The notes under the pieces: model-generated | What the model was told of the DNA's origin: nothing | Database searches by the model: none | What the model saw: only the letters and a program-made list of their open reading frames with translations | Assembly (NCBI GenBank): GCA_027023025.1 | Contig: JALVXB010000029.1 | Location: forward strand, 1 to 64,000 | Source of the DNA: Caldisericaceae bacterium | Lineage (GTDB): Bacteria; Caldisericota; Caldisericia; Caldisericales; Caldisericaceae | Direction: 5' to 3' | DNA length: 64,000 nucleotides | Translations under genes and position numbers: made by a program | Part shown: piece by piece, positions 48,629 to 58,212 of the stretch | How the letters are laid out: each line of letters opens with the position of its first letter | Position numbering within the stretch: position 1 is the first letter of the stretch

Positions 48629-50183
48629 AAACACTGCAGTTACTTCGTTGGGAGAATCGTACTTCGAAGAATACTTTTTTCGTTTTCCAGTAAAAGCAAC
48701 TAAAAGGGGCATTCACAGATACGACTATCGCCTTGGGAGTTTTGAAAAGGAAGACTTTAAAGAGTGGCGTTCTACCCTCGTGGACTTTAGAAAAAAAGCC
48801 TTTTCTCTTAAGTTAAAGAAACGCTTTCAGAAAAACACAGAACTATCTATGTTAGAACGCCGGGTAGACAACGAATTAAAGTGGCTGGACGAAGAAGAGT
48901 TTAAGTCGAGTCCATTTCTTTATGTTTCTACGATATACGATGGGCTGCTGTATCCTGCATTTGGCTCTTACGCGCCTTTTTATGTCCGCATAAAAAACTT
49001 TTTTGACAGGGCTTCGGAGATAGAAAACATAGTGCGTGCGGCAAAGGAAAACCTTGAATTTTCAGAATCAAACGAAAAGGAGTTTGCTCTTAAGCGGATT
49101 GCTATTATAAAAGAATTTTTCAACGAATATGTGGACTATCTATCTGGTAAAGTGGACTCTAACTTTAAGGAGCAACTCAAAACGATAAAGATTCCGGTGC
49201 AGGAATCGCTGGACGACCTTGAGCGTGTCGTAAGTATGTTACCTTTATCCAACAATACCAAGAAGATGAACTTCATAAAGAAAATCAAACGAGAATACAT
49301 GGAAGACTATCCTTTGAAAGAGCTCGAGCTTTCTTTAAAGGAAAGAATGGAAAAACTTGCCGTGCTAATAATGCAAAAAGCAAGGGAAATTAAAATATCT
49401 TCACCGTACAGAGAAGTTCTACAGGAAGTACTCGAAGACGAAAGGGAAATTACACTGGAGGAAGTTCTCGACCTATTTGAGAAGATCGTGCACTCTGGCA
49501 GGCCTATTTTTGGAGATACTGGACTTTCCGTTGATTACAGGAGAGTATTGCAGGATAACGAAAGGAAGTTTAACTCTCTTGCAAACTTGAGCAGTAACAT
49601 AATTATTCCTCCAGGCCCGTTTGATTCACACAACGGAATCCCCGTTCTAATCGTTAAGCCGGTTTCTATTTACAAAACGATTTTAAGGCTCGTTGCCGTA
49701 GGCTATCCTGGAAGGGCGTATCAGTCTGAGGTTCTCAGAAGGAACAAGAACGAACTTCGTAAGATGTTTGACAATGCTCTGTTTAACGAAGGATGGGAGC
49801 TCTATGTGAAAATTAAAATGAGAGATTACCTGAAGAAAGAATTTGGTTTGAAGTTTGAACTCGTTTCTTTGTACGACCAGTATGTAACTCTAATGAAAGC
49901 ATTCATAGAAAACGAAATATTGAATAACCTTACTGACCTCTCCAGAATTTACTCTATGATCCAAGAAAACGAAATTATCCAGAATAAGGAAACATTTCTT
50001 TACAACATCGTATCTGAGAATGGGAAAAGTTTAAAAAGTGTGGTGGGGCTTAATTCTATAAACTACTTTATTAATAAGATGAGTAACCGAAGGAAAGGGA
50101 TGAAACTTTCTGACATACATAAGAAGTTACTCTTCAATTCTACTCTTCCCTTTAAGTTTATCTGGCAGGCGATGAGAAGATGA
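48621..50183 (+). CDS. DUF885-like protein with degenerate metal-binding motif
   Basis: AVGYPGRAYQSEVLRRN...FNEGWELYVKIKM aligns by eye with the DUF885 HExYPGHxxQ...EGWALYxE signature; C-terminal DIHKKLLFNSTLPFKFIWQAM. Confidence 0.65.
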   Translation: MSKNTAVTSLGESYFEEYFFRFPVKATKRGIHRYDYRLGSFEKEDFKEWRSTLVDFRKKAFSLKLKKRFQKNTELSMLERRVDNELKWLDEEEFKSSPFLYVSTIYDGLLYPAFGSYAPFYVRIKNFFDRASEIENIVRAAKENLEFSESNEKEFALKRIAIIKEFFNEYVDYLSGKVDSNFKEQLKTIKIPVQESLDDLERVVSMLPLSNNTKKMNFIKKIKREYMEDYPLKELELSLKERMEKLAVLIMQKAREIKISSPYREVLQEVLEDEREITLEEVLDLFEKIVHSGRPIFGDTGLSVDYRRVLQDNERKFNSLANLSSNIIIPPGPFDSHNGIPVLIVKPVSIYKTILRLVAVGYPGRAYQSEVLRRNKNELRKMFDNALFNEGWELYVKIKMRDYLKKEFGLKFELVSLYDQYVTLMKAFIENEILNNLTDLSRIYSMIQENEIIQNKETFLYNIVSENGKSLKSVVGLNSINYFINKMSNRRKGMKLSDIHKKLLFNSTLPFKFIWQAMRR

Positions 50184-50830
50184 GTAAACCTGTTTTTCTC
50201 GTTGCAATTGCAGGCAACATTGGTGTTGGTAAGTCAACGCTTACCAGATATCTCTCTGAACAGTGGGGCTTTGATACTGTTCCTGAGCCTGAATCGAGAA
50301 ATCCTTTTTTGAAAGACTTCTACAAAAATCCCAAACGATGGGCGCTTCATTCTCAACTGTTCTTTCTCACGGAGCGAGCAAAAATGCAGAGGCGAGCTGA
50401 GAAAACTTCGCAATACCTGCTTTTGGATAGGTCTATATACGAAGATGCAGAGGTGTTTGCAAAGACACTGCTCTCAAAAAACGAGTATAAGGTTTACAAG
50501 CGGGTGTATGACTTCCTTCTGGAGGATCTTACTCCGCCCAATTTTGTCGTATATTTAAAGGCATCTGTTCCTACGCTTATGGAGAGAATTAAAGGGCGTG
50601 GGCGTTTATACGAAAAAGGTATCAAGCGTTCTTACATAAAGAAACTTAACGAAAGGTACGACGAGTGGATTGCAAACTTTACCGTTGCACCCGTAATCAC
50701 TATTGATACGGAGAAGTACGAAATTTATAGTTTGTTTGACGACATTAGTGAGGTAAAGGAAAGAATTGAAAAATTTTTCTGGAGTAAAGACATAAAAGAT
50801 GGAAAGCATAGAAGAGCAAAAGAAATTTGA
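50180..50830 (+). CDS. Deoxynucleoside kinase family protein
   Basis: VAIAGNIGVGKSTLTRYLSEQWGFDTVPEPESRNPFLKDFYKNPKRWALHSQLFFLTERAKMQ; LLLDRSIYEDAEVFA; RIKGRGRLYEKGI. Confidence 0.95.
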   Translation: MSKPVFLVAIAGNIGVGKSTLTRYLSEQWGFDTVPEPESRNPFLKDFYKNPKRWALHSQLFFLTERAKMQRRAEKTSQYLLLDRSIYEDAEVFAKTLLSKNEYKVYKRVYDFLLEDLTPPNFVVYLKASVPTLMERIKGRGRLYEKGIKRSYIKKLNERYDEWIANFTVAPVITIDTEKYEIYSLFDDISEVKERIEKFFWSKDIKDGKHRRAKEI

Positions 50831-52301
50831 AAAAGAAGCATTCCTAAGAATCCTGCCCAGAGACATTCAAGAAAAAATAGAAGAAATCGGTAACTTTGAT
50901 AATCTTATTGAAGTAGTATTGGATCTTGGCAGAGTACCGGAAGCGCGCTTTGCGGATAAAACGGTGTTTTTAAGGGAAGAACCGATTACGAAGAAGGAAA
51001 TTGACTTCGTAGTTTCTTCCGTTGGCGTGTTTGATAGGGACAATAGAGCGGGAATTGAGCGCACGCTCCACAGGATTTCTGCAATTAGAAATAGGCGTGG
51101 AGAAATCGTTGGTCTTACTTGTAGAGTAGGCAGGGCGATATACGGAACTATTGATCCAATAAAAGACATCATAGAAAGCAATAAAAGCATTTTGATTCTT
51201 GGAAAGCCTGGTGTTGGTAAAACTACGCTTTTAAGGGAGGCTGCGCGTGTTCTCAGCATTGAGCAAAATAAACGCGTGATTATAGTAGACACTTCGAACG
51301 AGATTGCTGGTGATGGTGACATTCCTCATCCTGGAATCGGCAGAGCGCGAAGAATGCAGGTGCCATTTGGGAAAGCGCAGGAAGATGTGATGATCGAAGC
51401 CGTTGAAAACCACTTTCCAGAAGTAATTATTATTGACGAAATAGGGCGCACTGAAGAAGCAAAAGCATGCAGGACGATTGCTGAGAGAGGTGTGAGGCTT
51501 ATAGGGACTGCACACGGAACGAGCATTGAAAATTTACTCGTGAATCCAACTTTGCAAGATTTAATAGGCGGAATTAGTGCCGTGACGCTGGGCGACGAAG
51601 AAGCAGCGCGGCGTGGAACGCAAAAAACGACTCTTGAGCGTAAGTCTCCACCCACATTCCAGATATTAATTGAAATCAGAGAAAGAGGCGTTTTTGCCAT
51701 TTATTACGACCTTGCTGAAACGGTAGATGCACTGCTTAGAGGCTTTCCCGTTAATCCGGAAATACGGACGGCAGAAAATGCTTCCATCGGCCGTGAAAGT
51801 ATGCGGACTAATTCGCTCGTTTCTGAGAACAAAGAAAGAACCGTGGTAAGGGTTTTTCCCTACGGAATAAACACGAGTTACCTTGAGCGCGGCATTCATT
51901 CGACGCGTGCCCCCGTGGAAGTAGTAAACGATCTTGGACGAGCAGACATTCTTCTTACCGTGCGCAGAAAACTTGAAAAGGACAGAGATGTTTTAAATGC
52001 AGCAAACCGTATTGGTGTGAGTGTAGAACTCATTGAAAAAAATTCGTTAAAGAGCATAAAGGAGTTTTTGCGCAAAGTAAAAAGAAACTACTCTCGAGGA
52101 TATGTACTTGATTACGGCAAACTCGAAGAGTATGTGCAAAAAGTGTTTGAGAGTGGGCGAATGGTTGAGCTTCCTCCTGCAAATTCAGAAATCTTAGAAG
52201 AAGAAAAGCAGTTTATAAATAGGTACGGGCTTTTTTGTGAAGTAGTGGGACTTGAACCAAACAGAAGAATTGTTATATATCCTACGAGAGGCAAAAAATG
52301 A
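50799..52301 (+). CDS. R3H/Ycf45-type single-stranded nucleic acid binding AAA ATPase (SpoIIIAA-like)
   Basis: ILGKPGVGKTTLLREAARVLS; VIIVDTSNEIAGDGDIPHPGIGRARRMQV; VIIIDEIGRTEEAKACRTIAERGVRLIGTAHG. Confidence 0.9.
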   Translation: MESIEEQKKFEKEAFLRILPRDIQEKIEEIGNFDNLIEVVLDLGRVPEARFADKTVFLREEPITKKEIDFVVSSVGVFDRDNRAGIERTLHRISAIRNRRGEIVGLTCRVGRAIYGTIDPIKDIIESNKSILILGKPGVGKTTLLREAARVLSIEQNKRVIIVDTSNEIAGDGDIPHPGIGRARRMQVPFGKAQEDVMIEAVENHFPEVIIIDEIGRTEEAKACRTIAERGVRLIGTAHGTSIENLLVNPTLQDLIGGISAVTLGDEEAARRGTQKTTLERKSPPTFQILIEIRERGVFAIYYDLAETVDALLRGFPVNPEIRTAENASIGRESMRTNSLVSENKERTVVRVFPYGINTSYLERGIHSTRAPVEVVNDLGRADILLTVRRKLEKDRDVLNAANRIGVSVELIEKNSLKSIKEFLRKVKRNYSRGYVLDYGKLEEYVQKVFESGRMVELPPANSEILEEEKQFINRYGLFCEVVGLEPNRRIVIYPTRGKK

Positions 52302-52906
52302 GTAGGGGCATTTTTATTACTGTTGAAGGAATAGACGGATCTGGCAAAACTACGCAGGCACTGAAAATCAAAAAACTTTTTGAAACAAAAGGAAGAGAAG
52401 TTACTTTTACGAAAGAACCTGGTGGAACGAAACTTGGTGTAAAGATAAGGGAAATTTTGCTTCACGAAGACATGAATCCTGTTTCTGAATTTTTGTTGTT
52501 TGCTTCTGACAGAAAAGAACACATCCAGAGCCTTATACTGCCTTCTATTGAAAGTGGGCGTGTCGTAATATCGGATCGTTTTCACGACTCTTCAGTGGCT
52601 TATCAGGGCTTTGGAAGAGGTGTTTCTCTTGATTTTATTGAGTATGTCCACGACAAAGTGCTTGGTGGCGTCCTTCCCGACCTCACTTTTATTTTTGATT
52701 TGCCGCCTTCTAAAGGGCTTGAGCGGCTTCACAGTAAAGACAGGATAGAGCGTGCAGGGCTTGAATTTCTTACGCGGGTAAGAAATGGGTACCTTTCAAT
52801 TGCTAAAACCTCTGATAGATTTGTCGTTATAGACGCAAGTAGAGATAAAAAAAGTGTGTGGAAAGATGTGGAAGAAGAAATTCTCAAACGGGGGTTGATT
52901 GTATGA
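52298..52906 (+). CDS. tmk: Thymidylate kinase
   Basis: FITVEGIDGSGKTTQALKIKKLF; TKEPGGTKLGVKIREILL; DRFHDSSVAYQGFGRG. Confidence 0.96.
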   Translation: MSRGIFITVEGIDGSGKTTQALKIKKLFETKGREVTFTKEPGGTKLGVKIREILLHEDMNPVSEFLLFASDRKEHIQSLILPSIESGRVVISDRFHDSSVAYQGFGRGVSLDFIEYVHDKVLGGVLPDLTFIFDLPPSKGLERLHSKDRIERAGLEFLTRVRNGYLSIAKTSDRFVVIDASRDKKSVWKDVEEEILKRGLIV

Positions 52907-53859
52907 AAAATAAAGGCATTATTTTAGTCGCGGTTCTCGGCGTGATTGCTCTGGTTGCTATCGTCGCTTTCTTCTCTATGAGTAATGTGACTGGAAGTAT
53001 ATTTGTAGACTCATTTCCTCAAAAGTCTGATGTTTATCTTGACGGAGTAAAAAAAGGTGTTACTCCTCTTACGATTAACGGTTTACAACTCGGAGAGTAC
53101 GAGGTGCAGGTAAAGCACGACGGCTACCGCACTTTTACGCAGAGTGTTTCTATTACGAAGGATAAACCAAAAGTTACCGTTATTGCAAATCTCGAACATG
53201 TTACTTTTGTATTGCAGGTTTCTTCCTATCCAACGGAAGCAGAAGTGTATGTGGACGGAATTAAAAAGGGGTTAACTCCCATTACGATAGACGACCTGCC
53301 GCTTGGGGAGCACTTCGTTGAAGTTAAAAAACAGAACTTTGCTACATGGTCGCAAAAGATTGACGCGGAAAGTTACAAAGTAATACAACTCGTTGCAACA
53401 CTTCAGCCTCAGTCTGCCTCACTCTCGGTTAATTCTACGCCGCCCGGTGCAACTGTGTACCTAAACGGAAAGAACGAAGGTGTTACTCCGATAGTTATAA
53501 ACAACTTAGATGCTGGAAAGTACGATTTAAAACTGACAATGGACGGTTATGCGCCTTACGAAGAACAAATTACCGTAAGTAAAGGCGAAGAGGTAGAACG
53601 AAACATAACACTCAAAAAGGCATCCACAGTTTTGTCGATAGATTCCAGGCCGACTGGCGCTGAAATATTTATAAACGGGAAGGATAGTGGGAAAACGCCT
53701 TTTAAACAGATTAATGTAAAACCTGGAACTTATAAAGTTAAAATCGTAAAGGACGGGTATCTGCCGTTCGTCACGCAAATTACTATAAAGAAAAATCAAA
53801 CGAAAAACTTTGTATTTCCACTTTTGAAACTTCCTCAAAATAATCCAAGTAACCCGTGA
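52903..53859 (+). CDS. PEGA domain protein, four tandem PEGA repeats, membrane anchored (ORF from 52858; start 52903)
   Basis: Repeated SxPxxAxVYxDGxxKGxTPxxIxxLxxGxYxVxxxxxGY units; N-terminal TM IILVAVLGVIALVAIVAFF. Confidence 0.92.
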   Translation: MKNKGIILVAVLGVIALVAIVAFFSMSNVTGSIFVDSFPQKSDVYLDGVKKGVTPLTINGLQLGEYEVQVKHDGYRTFTQSVSITKDKPKVTVIANLEHVTFVLQVSSYPTEAEVYVDGIKKGLTPITIDDLPLGEHFVEVKKQNFATWSQKIDAESYKVIQLVATLQPQSASLSVNSTPPGATVYLNGKNEGVTPIVINNLDAGKYDLKLTMDGYAPYEEQITVSKGEEVERNITLKKASTVLSIDSRPTGAEIFINGKDSGKTPFKQINVKPGTYKVKIVKDGYLPFVTQITIKKNQTKNFVFPLLKLPQNNPSNP

Positions 53860-53881
53860 TTTAAATAATTGATGTTTCTGC

Positions 53882-53887
53882 TATAAT
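53882..53887 (+). promoter_or_regulatory. -10 element (TATAAT) of SRP RNA gene
   Basis: TATAAT ending 6 nt before the predicted SRP RNA 5' end. Confidence 0.55.
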
Positions 53888-53893
53888 AATATT

Positions 53894-54161
53894 GCTGTGC
53901 TAAAGCGGGGAGATAGCAGTGCCCTGTAACCCGGAACCTGCTATACCGGGGCTGACAATCTGCAGGCGGCTGTCTCCTTGTCAGGCTGGCGGCAGTTAGG
54001 AAATGTTGAAGGTGGGGTCCTATGCAATGGAAGCCTTTGAACCCCGTGAGGTCCGGAAGGAAGCAGCGGTAAGAAGGTGCACCATGTGCCGTAGGGTTGC
54101 CTCACCGGAGTTTCCTGCTGTCGTACCGCTGGTAAGGAGCAGTCAACTGCAGACGCACAGC
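53894..54161 (+). ncRNA. ffs: Signal recognition particle RNA, large (Alu-containing) bacterial type
   Basis: Terminal pairing gctgtgc/gcacagc; domain IV-like gaggtccggaaggaagcagcggtaag; followed by ctttgctttttg. About 268 nt. Confidence 0.9.
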
Positions 54162-54779
54162 GCTTTGCTTTTTGAACCTGAATAAAATTGTTTTAAGACT
54201 GCTACATTCCTGAAGTCTTATACTTTTGAACCTAAAGATCGTAAAGGATAAATTTTAAGGTTCAGTTGTTCCTTACGCATTTATGATTGTAACTTTGTTC
54301 TACCCAGTAGTAAACTTCTTTAAAATGTTGCTAATTTGTGCCGTGGAGGAGTTTATCTCGAACGACCTTCTCCAGAAATTACTTCGACCAATTCCTGAAA
54401 TAGCGTAAAGTTTGTTTTTTCGAGATAGATTCCTTTAATAATTATAAGCACGACGATTTACGGTACTTGCGTAAATGTCTTTTTAATATTTTTCTCTGTT
54501 GAAAATTCTGAGCTTCTATACGAAAAAAGTGAAGAGAATCTTTTTACGGAGTAACTTTGGGCTTAAATGTAATTGTAACTTGCGATGCGGGCAATATCTA
54601 TAGTAGCCATACTGCGTCAATAAGTGGTTATGACAATTAGGGTTTTCCAGTTGTACCTGTTAAAAAGCGCTTTCTAAAATGCTGTGCTTTAATGTTGTTA
54701 TCGTTAAACTCTATCGAGATTAATTTAAGGTAAAATACCGAATTTTTGTTCGAAAAAAGTGGAAAATCGGGTTGTTAAA

Positions 54780-55000
54780 GAATGCTGATAAATAAAGGGT
54801 TTCTAAAAAATACAACCTGATAAATCATATTTAATTTTGGCCTGGATCAAAGAAATGCTGGTAAATACAGGATTTGTTGCCTTCTAAAATAAGGCGTTTT
54901 AAGCGTTTTGCAGGTATATTTACCTGATTTTTCTCAAAATTCGCGTCTACGGGCATTTAAATGGCATGTTTTGAATGAGCCCTGATAAATACAGGGTTTT
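54780..55000 (-). repeat. Intergenic repeat family, copy B (inverted relative to copy A)
   Basis: Reverse complement contains cctgtatttatcagg...gcccgtagacgcgaattttgagaaaaatcaggtaaatatacctgcaaaacgcttaaaacgccttattttag...tcctgtatttaccagcatttcttt, matching 31060-31230. Confidence 0.8.
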
Positions 55001-55269
55001 AAAGGGACAGATTTTCGTGATAATGAGTTTCAATTTCGATTACTGGTTCTTGCAAGATTGGTTTTATTAAAATTTTTGTGGTAGATCCTTTACTGTGTCG
55101 TTCAACAGTTTTTGTTTAAGCTTTCTGAAAGGATTTGAATTTCAAACTACTTGGGAATTTCGTATAAACTATTTCGTAAGATTTAAGTCGTGCAAACTCT
55201 GTATGCAGAGAAGGCCCTTTTAGAAAGAACTAGCGCAGGTATTCGTTCAGGGATCTTCTACTTGTATAG

Positions 55270-55297
55270 TTGATTTTTATTTAAATATTGGTATAAA
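55270..55297 (+). promoter_or_regulatory. Promoter of glyA
   Basis: TTGATT - 16 nt - TATAAA. Confidence 0.5.
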
Positions 55298-55344
55298 TAT
55301 AAAGGAAAAAGCAGAAACTTAAAGGTCGGGAAGGAGGCCTAATT

Positions 55345-56595
55345 ATGAGAATATACGAAGTTGATAGAGAAGTTGCTGAGGCAATGGAAAACGAGCTAAA
55401 CAGACAGAGGAACAGGCTCGAACTTATCGCATCAGAAAATTTCGTCACAGAACCAATTCTTGAAGCTCAGGGCTCAGTTTTAACGAACAAGTATGCAGAA
55501 GGTTATCCCCACAAAAGATATTACGGTGGATGTGAGTTCATTGATGTGGTAGAAAGCCTTGCAATAGAGCGTGCAAAACAACTATTTGGAGCAGAAGGTG
55601 CAAATGTGCAACCGCATTCTGGAACACAAGCAAACTTTGGTGTTTACTTTGCCACGATGCAACCAGGCGACACTTTGCTTGGAATGGACCTGAACGCAGG
55701 TGGACACCTCAGTCACGGGAGTCCCGTAAATATATCCGGAAAGTACTTCAATGCAATTCACTACGGCGTAGAAAAAGAAAGTGAACTGATAGACTTTAAT
55801 CAGTTAGAGGACCTTGCGCGGAAGTATAAGCCAAAGGTGATCGTTGCAGGTGCAAGTGCGTATCCGCGCGTGATTGACTTCCAGAAGTTTAGAGAAATTG
55901 CAGACATGGTAGATGCGTATCTGATGGTAGACATTGCACACATTGCAGGTCTCGTTGCTGCAAAAGTGCATCCCAGCCCAGTTCCAGTTGCAGACTTCGT
56001 AACTACTACTACGCATAAAACGCTTCGCGGCCCAAGAGGCGGAATGATTTTATTTAAAGAGAAGTACACAAAGATTATCAATAAAGCGATTTTCCCTGGC
56101 ACTCAGGGTGGTCCTCTTGAACACATTATTGCTGCAAAAGCAGTTGCGTTAAAACTTGCAATGCAGCCCGATTTCGTAGAATATCAGAAACAGGTCGTGA
56201 AGAATGCAAAAGCACTTGCAAAGGCACTGTCAGAGCGCGGTTATCGTTTAATTACTGGAGGAACTGACAACCACCTGCTCATTATTGACCTCCGGGCAAA
56301 AAACATTACCGGAAGAAAAGCAGAAAAATTGCTCGACTCTGTCGGCATTACGACTAACAAAGAGGCGATTCCATTTGATCCATTACCACCAACGAAAGCG
56401 AGCGGTTTAAGACTTGGAACTCCGGCACTTACGACGCGTGGAATGAAAGAGTCTGAAATGGAAGTCGTAGCAGAGCTTATTGATCGCGCTATTACTCATA
56501 AAGACGACGAAGAAGAACTGGAAAAGGTAAAAGCAGGAGTAAAAGAACTTACATCCAGATTCCCTCTTTACCAGGACATCAGTTACATAAAGTGA
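55345..56595 (+). CDS. glyA: Serine hydroxymethyltransferase
   Basis: [64 protein letters not shown]. Confidence 0.97.
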   Translation: MRIYEVDREVAEAMENELNRQRNRLELIASENFVTEPILEAQGSVLTNKYAEGYPHKRYYGGCEFIDVVESLAIERAKQLFGAEGANVQPHSGTQANFGVYFATMQPGDTLLGMDLNAGGHLSHGSPVNISGKYFNAIHYGVEKESELIDFNQLEDLARKYKPKVIVAGASAYPRVIDFQKFREIADMVDAYLMVDIAHIAGLVAAKVHPSPVPVADFVTTTTHKTLRGPRGGMILFKEKYTKIINKAIFPGTQGGPLEHIIAAKAVALKLAMQPDFVEYQKQVVKNAKALAKALSERGYRLITGGTDNHLLIIDLRAKNITGRKAEKLLDSVGITTNKEAIPFDPLPPTKASGLRLGTPALTTRGMKESEMEVVAELIDRAITHKDDEEELEKVKAGVKELTSRFPLYQDISYIK

Positions 56596-56605
56596 GATAT
56601 TAATT

Positions 56606-57235
56606 ATGAGAAAAAATGTACACTTAATTGAACATCCGCTTATTCAGCACAAACTCACACTTATGCGGGATAAGAATACCAATACGAAGGAATTTAGAGA
56701 ACTCGTTAAAGAGGTTTCTGCCTTAATGGTTTACGAAATTTCGCGCGATACGGAGATGAAAACCATAGAAGTAGAAACCCCTATTGGCAAAACGAAGGGC
56801 AAAGTAATGAAGGACGAAATAGCTCTCGTCCCGATTTTGCGTGCTGGAATTATTATGGCAGAAGGCATCATAGACTTGATACCCACCGCAAAGGTTGGCT
56901 ATATTGGGTTGTACAGGAATCCAGAAACTCTTGAACCTGTTGAGTATTACTGCAAACTTCCCAATCACCTTGAGGAGTATAAAGTGTTTGTCGTGGATCC
57001 AATGCTTGCAACTGGTGGCTCTGCGATTAAGGCCATCGAAATTTTGAAAAAGCGTGGAGCAAAAAACATCGCTTTTGTTTGTTTGATTTCTGCACCTGAG
57101 GGTCTGGAAAAACTGTCTTCTCGTTTTCCGGACATTCCAGTTTACACGATTTCAATTGACGAAAAGTTAAATTCTCACGGCTACATCGTTCCAGGCTTGG
57201 GCGATGCTGGAGATAGACTTTTTGGGACAAAATGA
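56606..57235 (+). CDS. upp: Uracil phosphoribosyltransferase
   Basis: [72 protein letters not shown]. Confidence 0.97.
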   Translation: MRKNVHLIEHPLIQHKLTLMRDKNTNTKEFRELVKEVSALMVYEISRDTEMKTIEVETPIGKTKGKVMKDEIALVPILRAGIIMAEGIIDLIPTAKVGYIGLYRNPETLEPVEYYCKLPNHLEEYKVFVVDPMLATGGSAIKAIEILKKRGAKNIAFVCLISAPEGLEKLSSRFPDIPVYTISIDEKLNSHGYIVPGLGDAGDRLFGTK

Positions 57236-58212
57236 ATAAAATAATTCAAACGATCGTAAAGCACGCGAATTCGCTTGAACTTTACTTTTTATTTGGTTTT
57301 TTTCTTTCGTCGTTTTTTACTCCGTTTGCAATAAGTTTTGGTAGGCGCTTTAAGATTATTGACCAGCCAAGAGACAAAGAAGGACGAGAAAAGATACATA
57401 AGGTTCCCGTGCCAAGAAGTGGAGGGCTGGCAATATATCTTTCCTTGCTCGTCGTATTTTTGTTTATTCACAACTTCAGTAAGCCAATGTTGGGGCTGAT
57501 GTTGGGTGCGTCAATTATTTTCTTCGGTATGTCCCTGGACGATAAGTTTGACCTTACCGTAATACAAAAGTTTCTTATTCAATTTGTTGCAGCAGGTGTC
57601 GTTATTTTATTTGGCGTGAAGTTTGACTTCGTTACCAATCCGTTTACCCACAAAATTATATATCTCGGTTTGTGGGGTATCATTCTTACTTTCGTCTGGA
57701 TCGTGGGAATAGCAAATGCGTTGAACTTTATCGACGGCCTCGACGGACTTGCATCTGGCGTTGCAGCGATTTCTTCGGTTACGCTCTCGTTTGTTGCTAT
57801 ATATAAAGGTGACTTTGCGCTTGCACTGTTACTTCTTGCAATTTCCGGCGCGCTTATTGCATTTCTTATATACAACTTTCATCCTGCTCGCGTGTTTTTG
57901 GGGGATTCTGGCGCTGAACTTCTGGGATTTTTGCTTGGTACGATTTCCGTAATAGGCGCTTACAAAACGGCAACTTTTCTTACTATGGCAGTCCCGATAC
58001 TCACGCTTGGCATTCCGATAACGGAAGTGTTTACATCTATTTTAAGGCGTGCACGCCAGGAAGTGTCCCCGTTCCACTACGATACGGAGCACATTCACTA
58101 CAGGTTGCTCAAAAAAGGCTGGTCGCAGCGAAAGATCGCTTTGTTCTATTACCTGCTTACGATTACGCTTTCCACAATTGGTCTTTACATAGCATTTGTA
58201 GGAGTAAAATGA
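57232..58212 (+). CDS. Glycosyltransferase family 4 / MraY-WecA-TagO-like undecaprenyl-phosphate sugar-1-phosphate transferase
   Basis: [79 protein letters not shown]. Confidence 0.93.
   Translation: MNKIIQTIVKHANSLELYFLFGFFLSSFFTPFAISFGRRFKIIDQPRDKEGREKIHKVPVPRSGGLAIYLSLLVVFLFIHNFSKPMLGLMLGASIIFFGMSLDDKFDLTVIQKFLIQFVAAGVVILFGVKFDFVTNPFTHKIIYLGLWGIILTFVWIVGIANALNFIDGLDGLASGVAAISSVTLSFVAIYKGDFALALLLLAISGALIAFLIYNFHPARVFLGDSGAELLGFLLGTISVIGAYKTATFLTMAVPILTLGIPITEVFTSILRRARQEVSPFHYDTEHIHYRLLKKGWSQRKIALFYYLLTITLSTIGLYIAFVGVK

Noticed and set aside
54003-54185. 60-aa ORF MLKVGSYAMEAFEPREVRKEAAVRRCTMCRR...
   Set aside because: Lies inside the SRP RNA, including its domain IV core; spurious translation.
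54777-55000. Possible CRISPR array
   Set aside because: Motif copies are degenerate and irregularly spaced (about 35 to 125 nt), with no constant repeat/spacer pattern and no cas genes.
54190-55340. Possible riboswitch upstream of glyA
   Set aside because: No recognisable glycine, SAM or other aptamer core seen by eye; would need an Rfam scan to exclude fully.
55070-55343. Possible transposon remnant around repeat copy B
   Set aside because: No transposase-like translation, clear terminal inverted repeats or target-site duplication could be identified.
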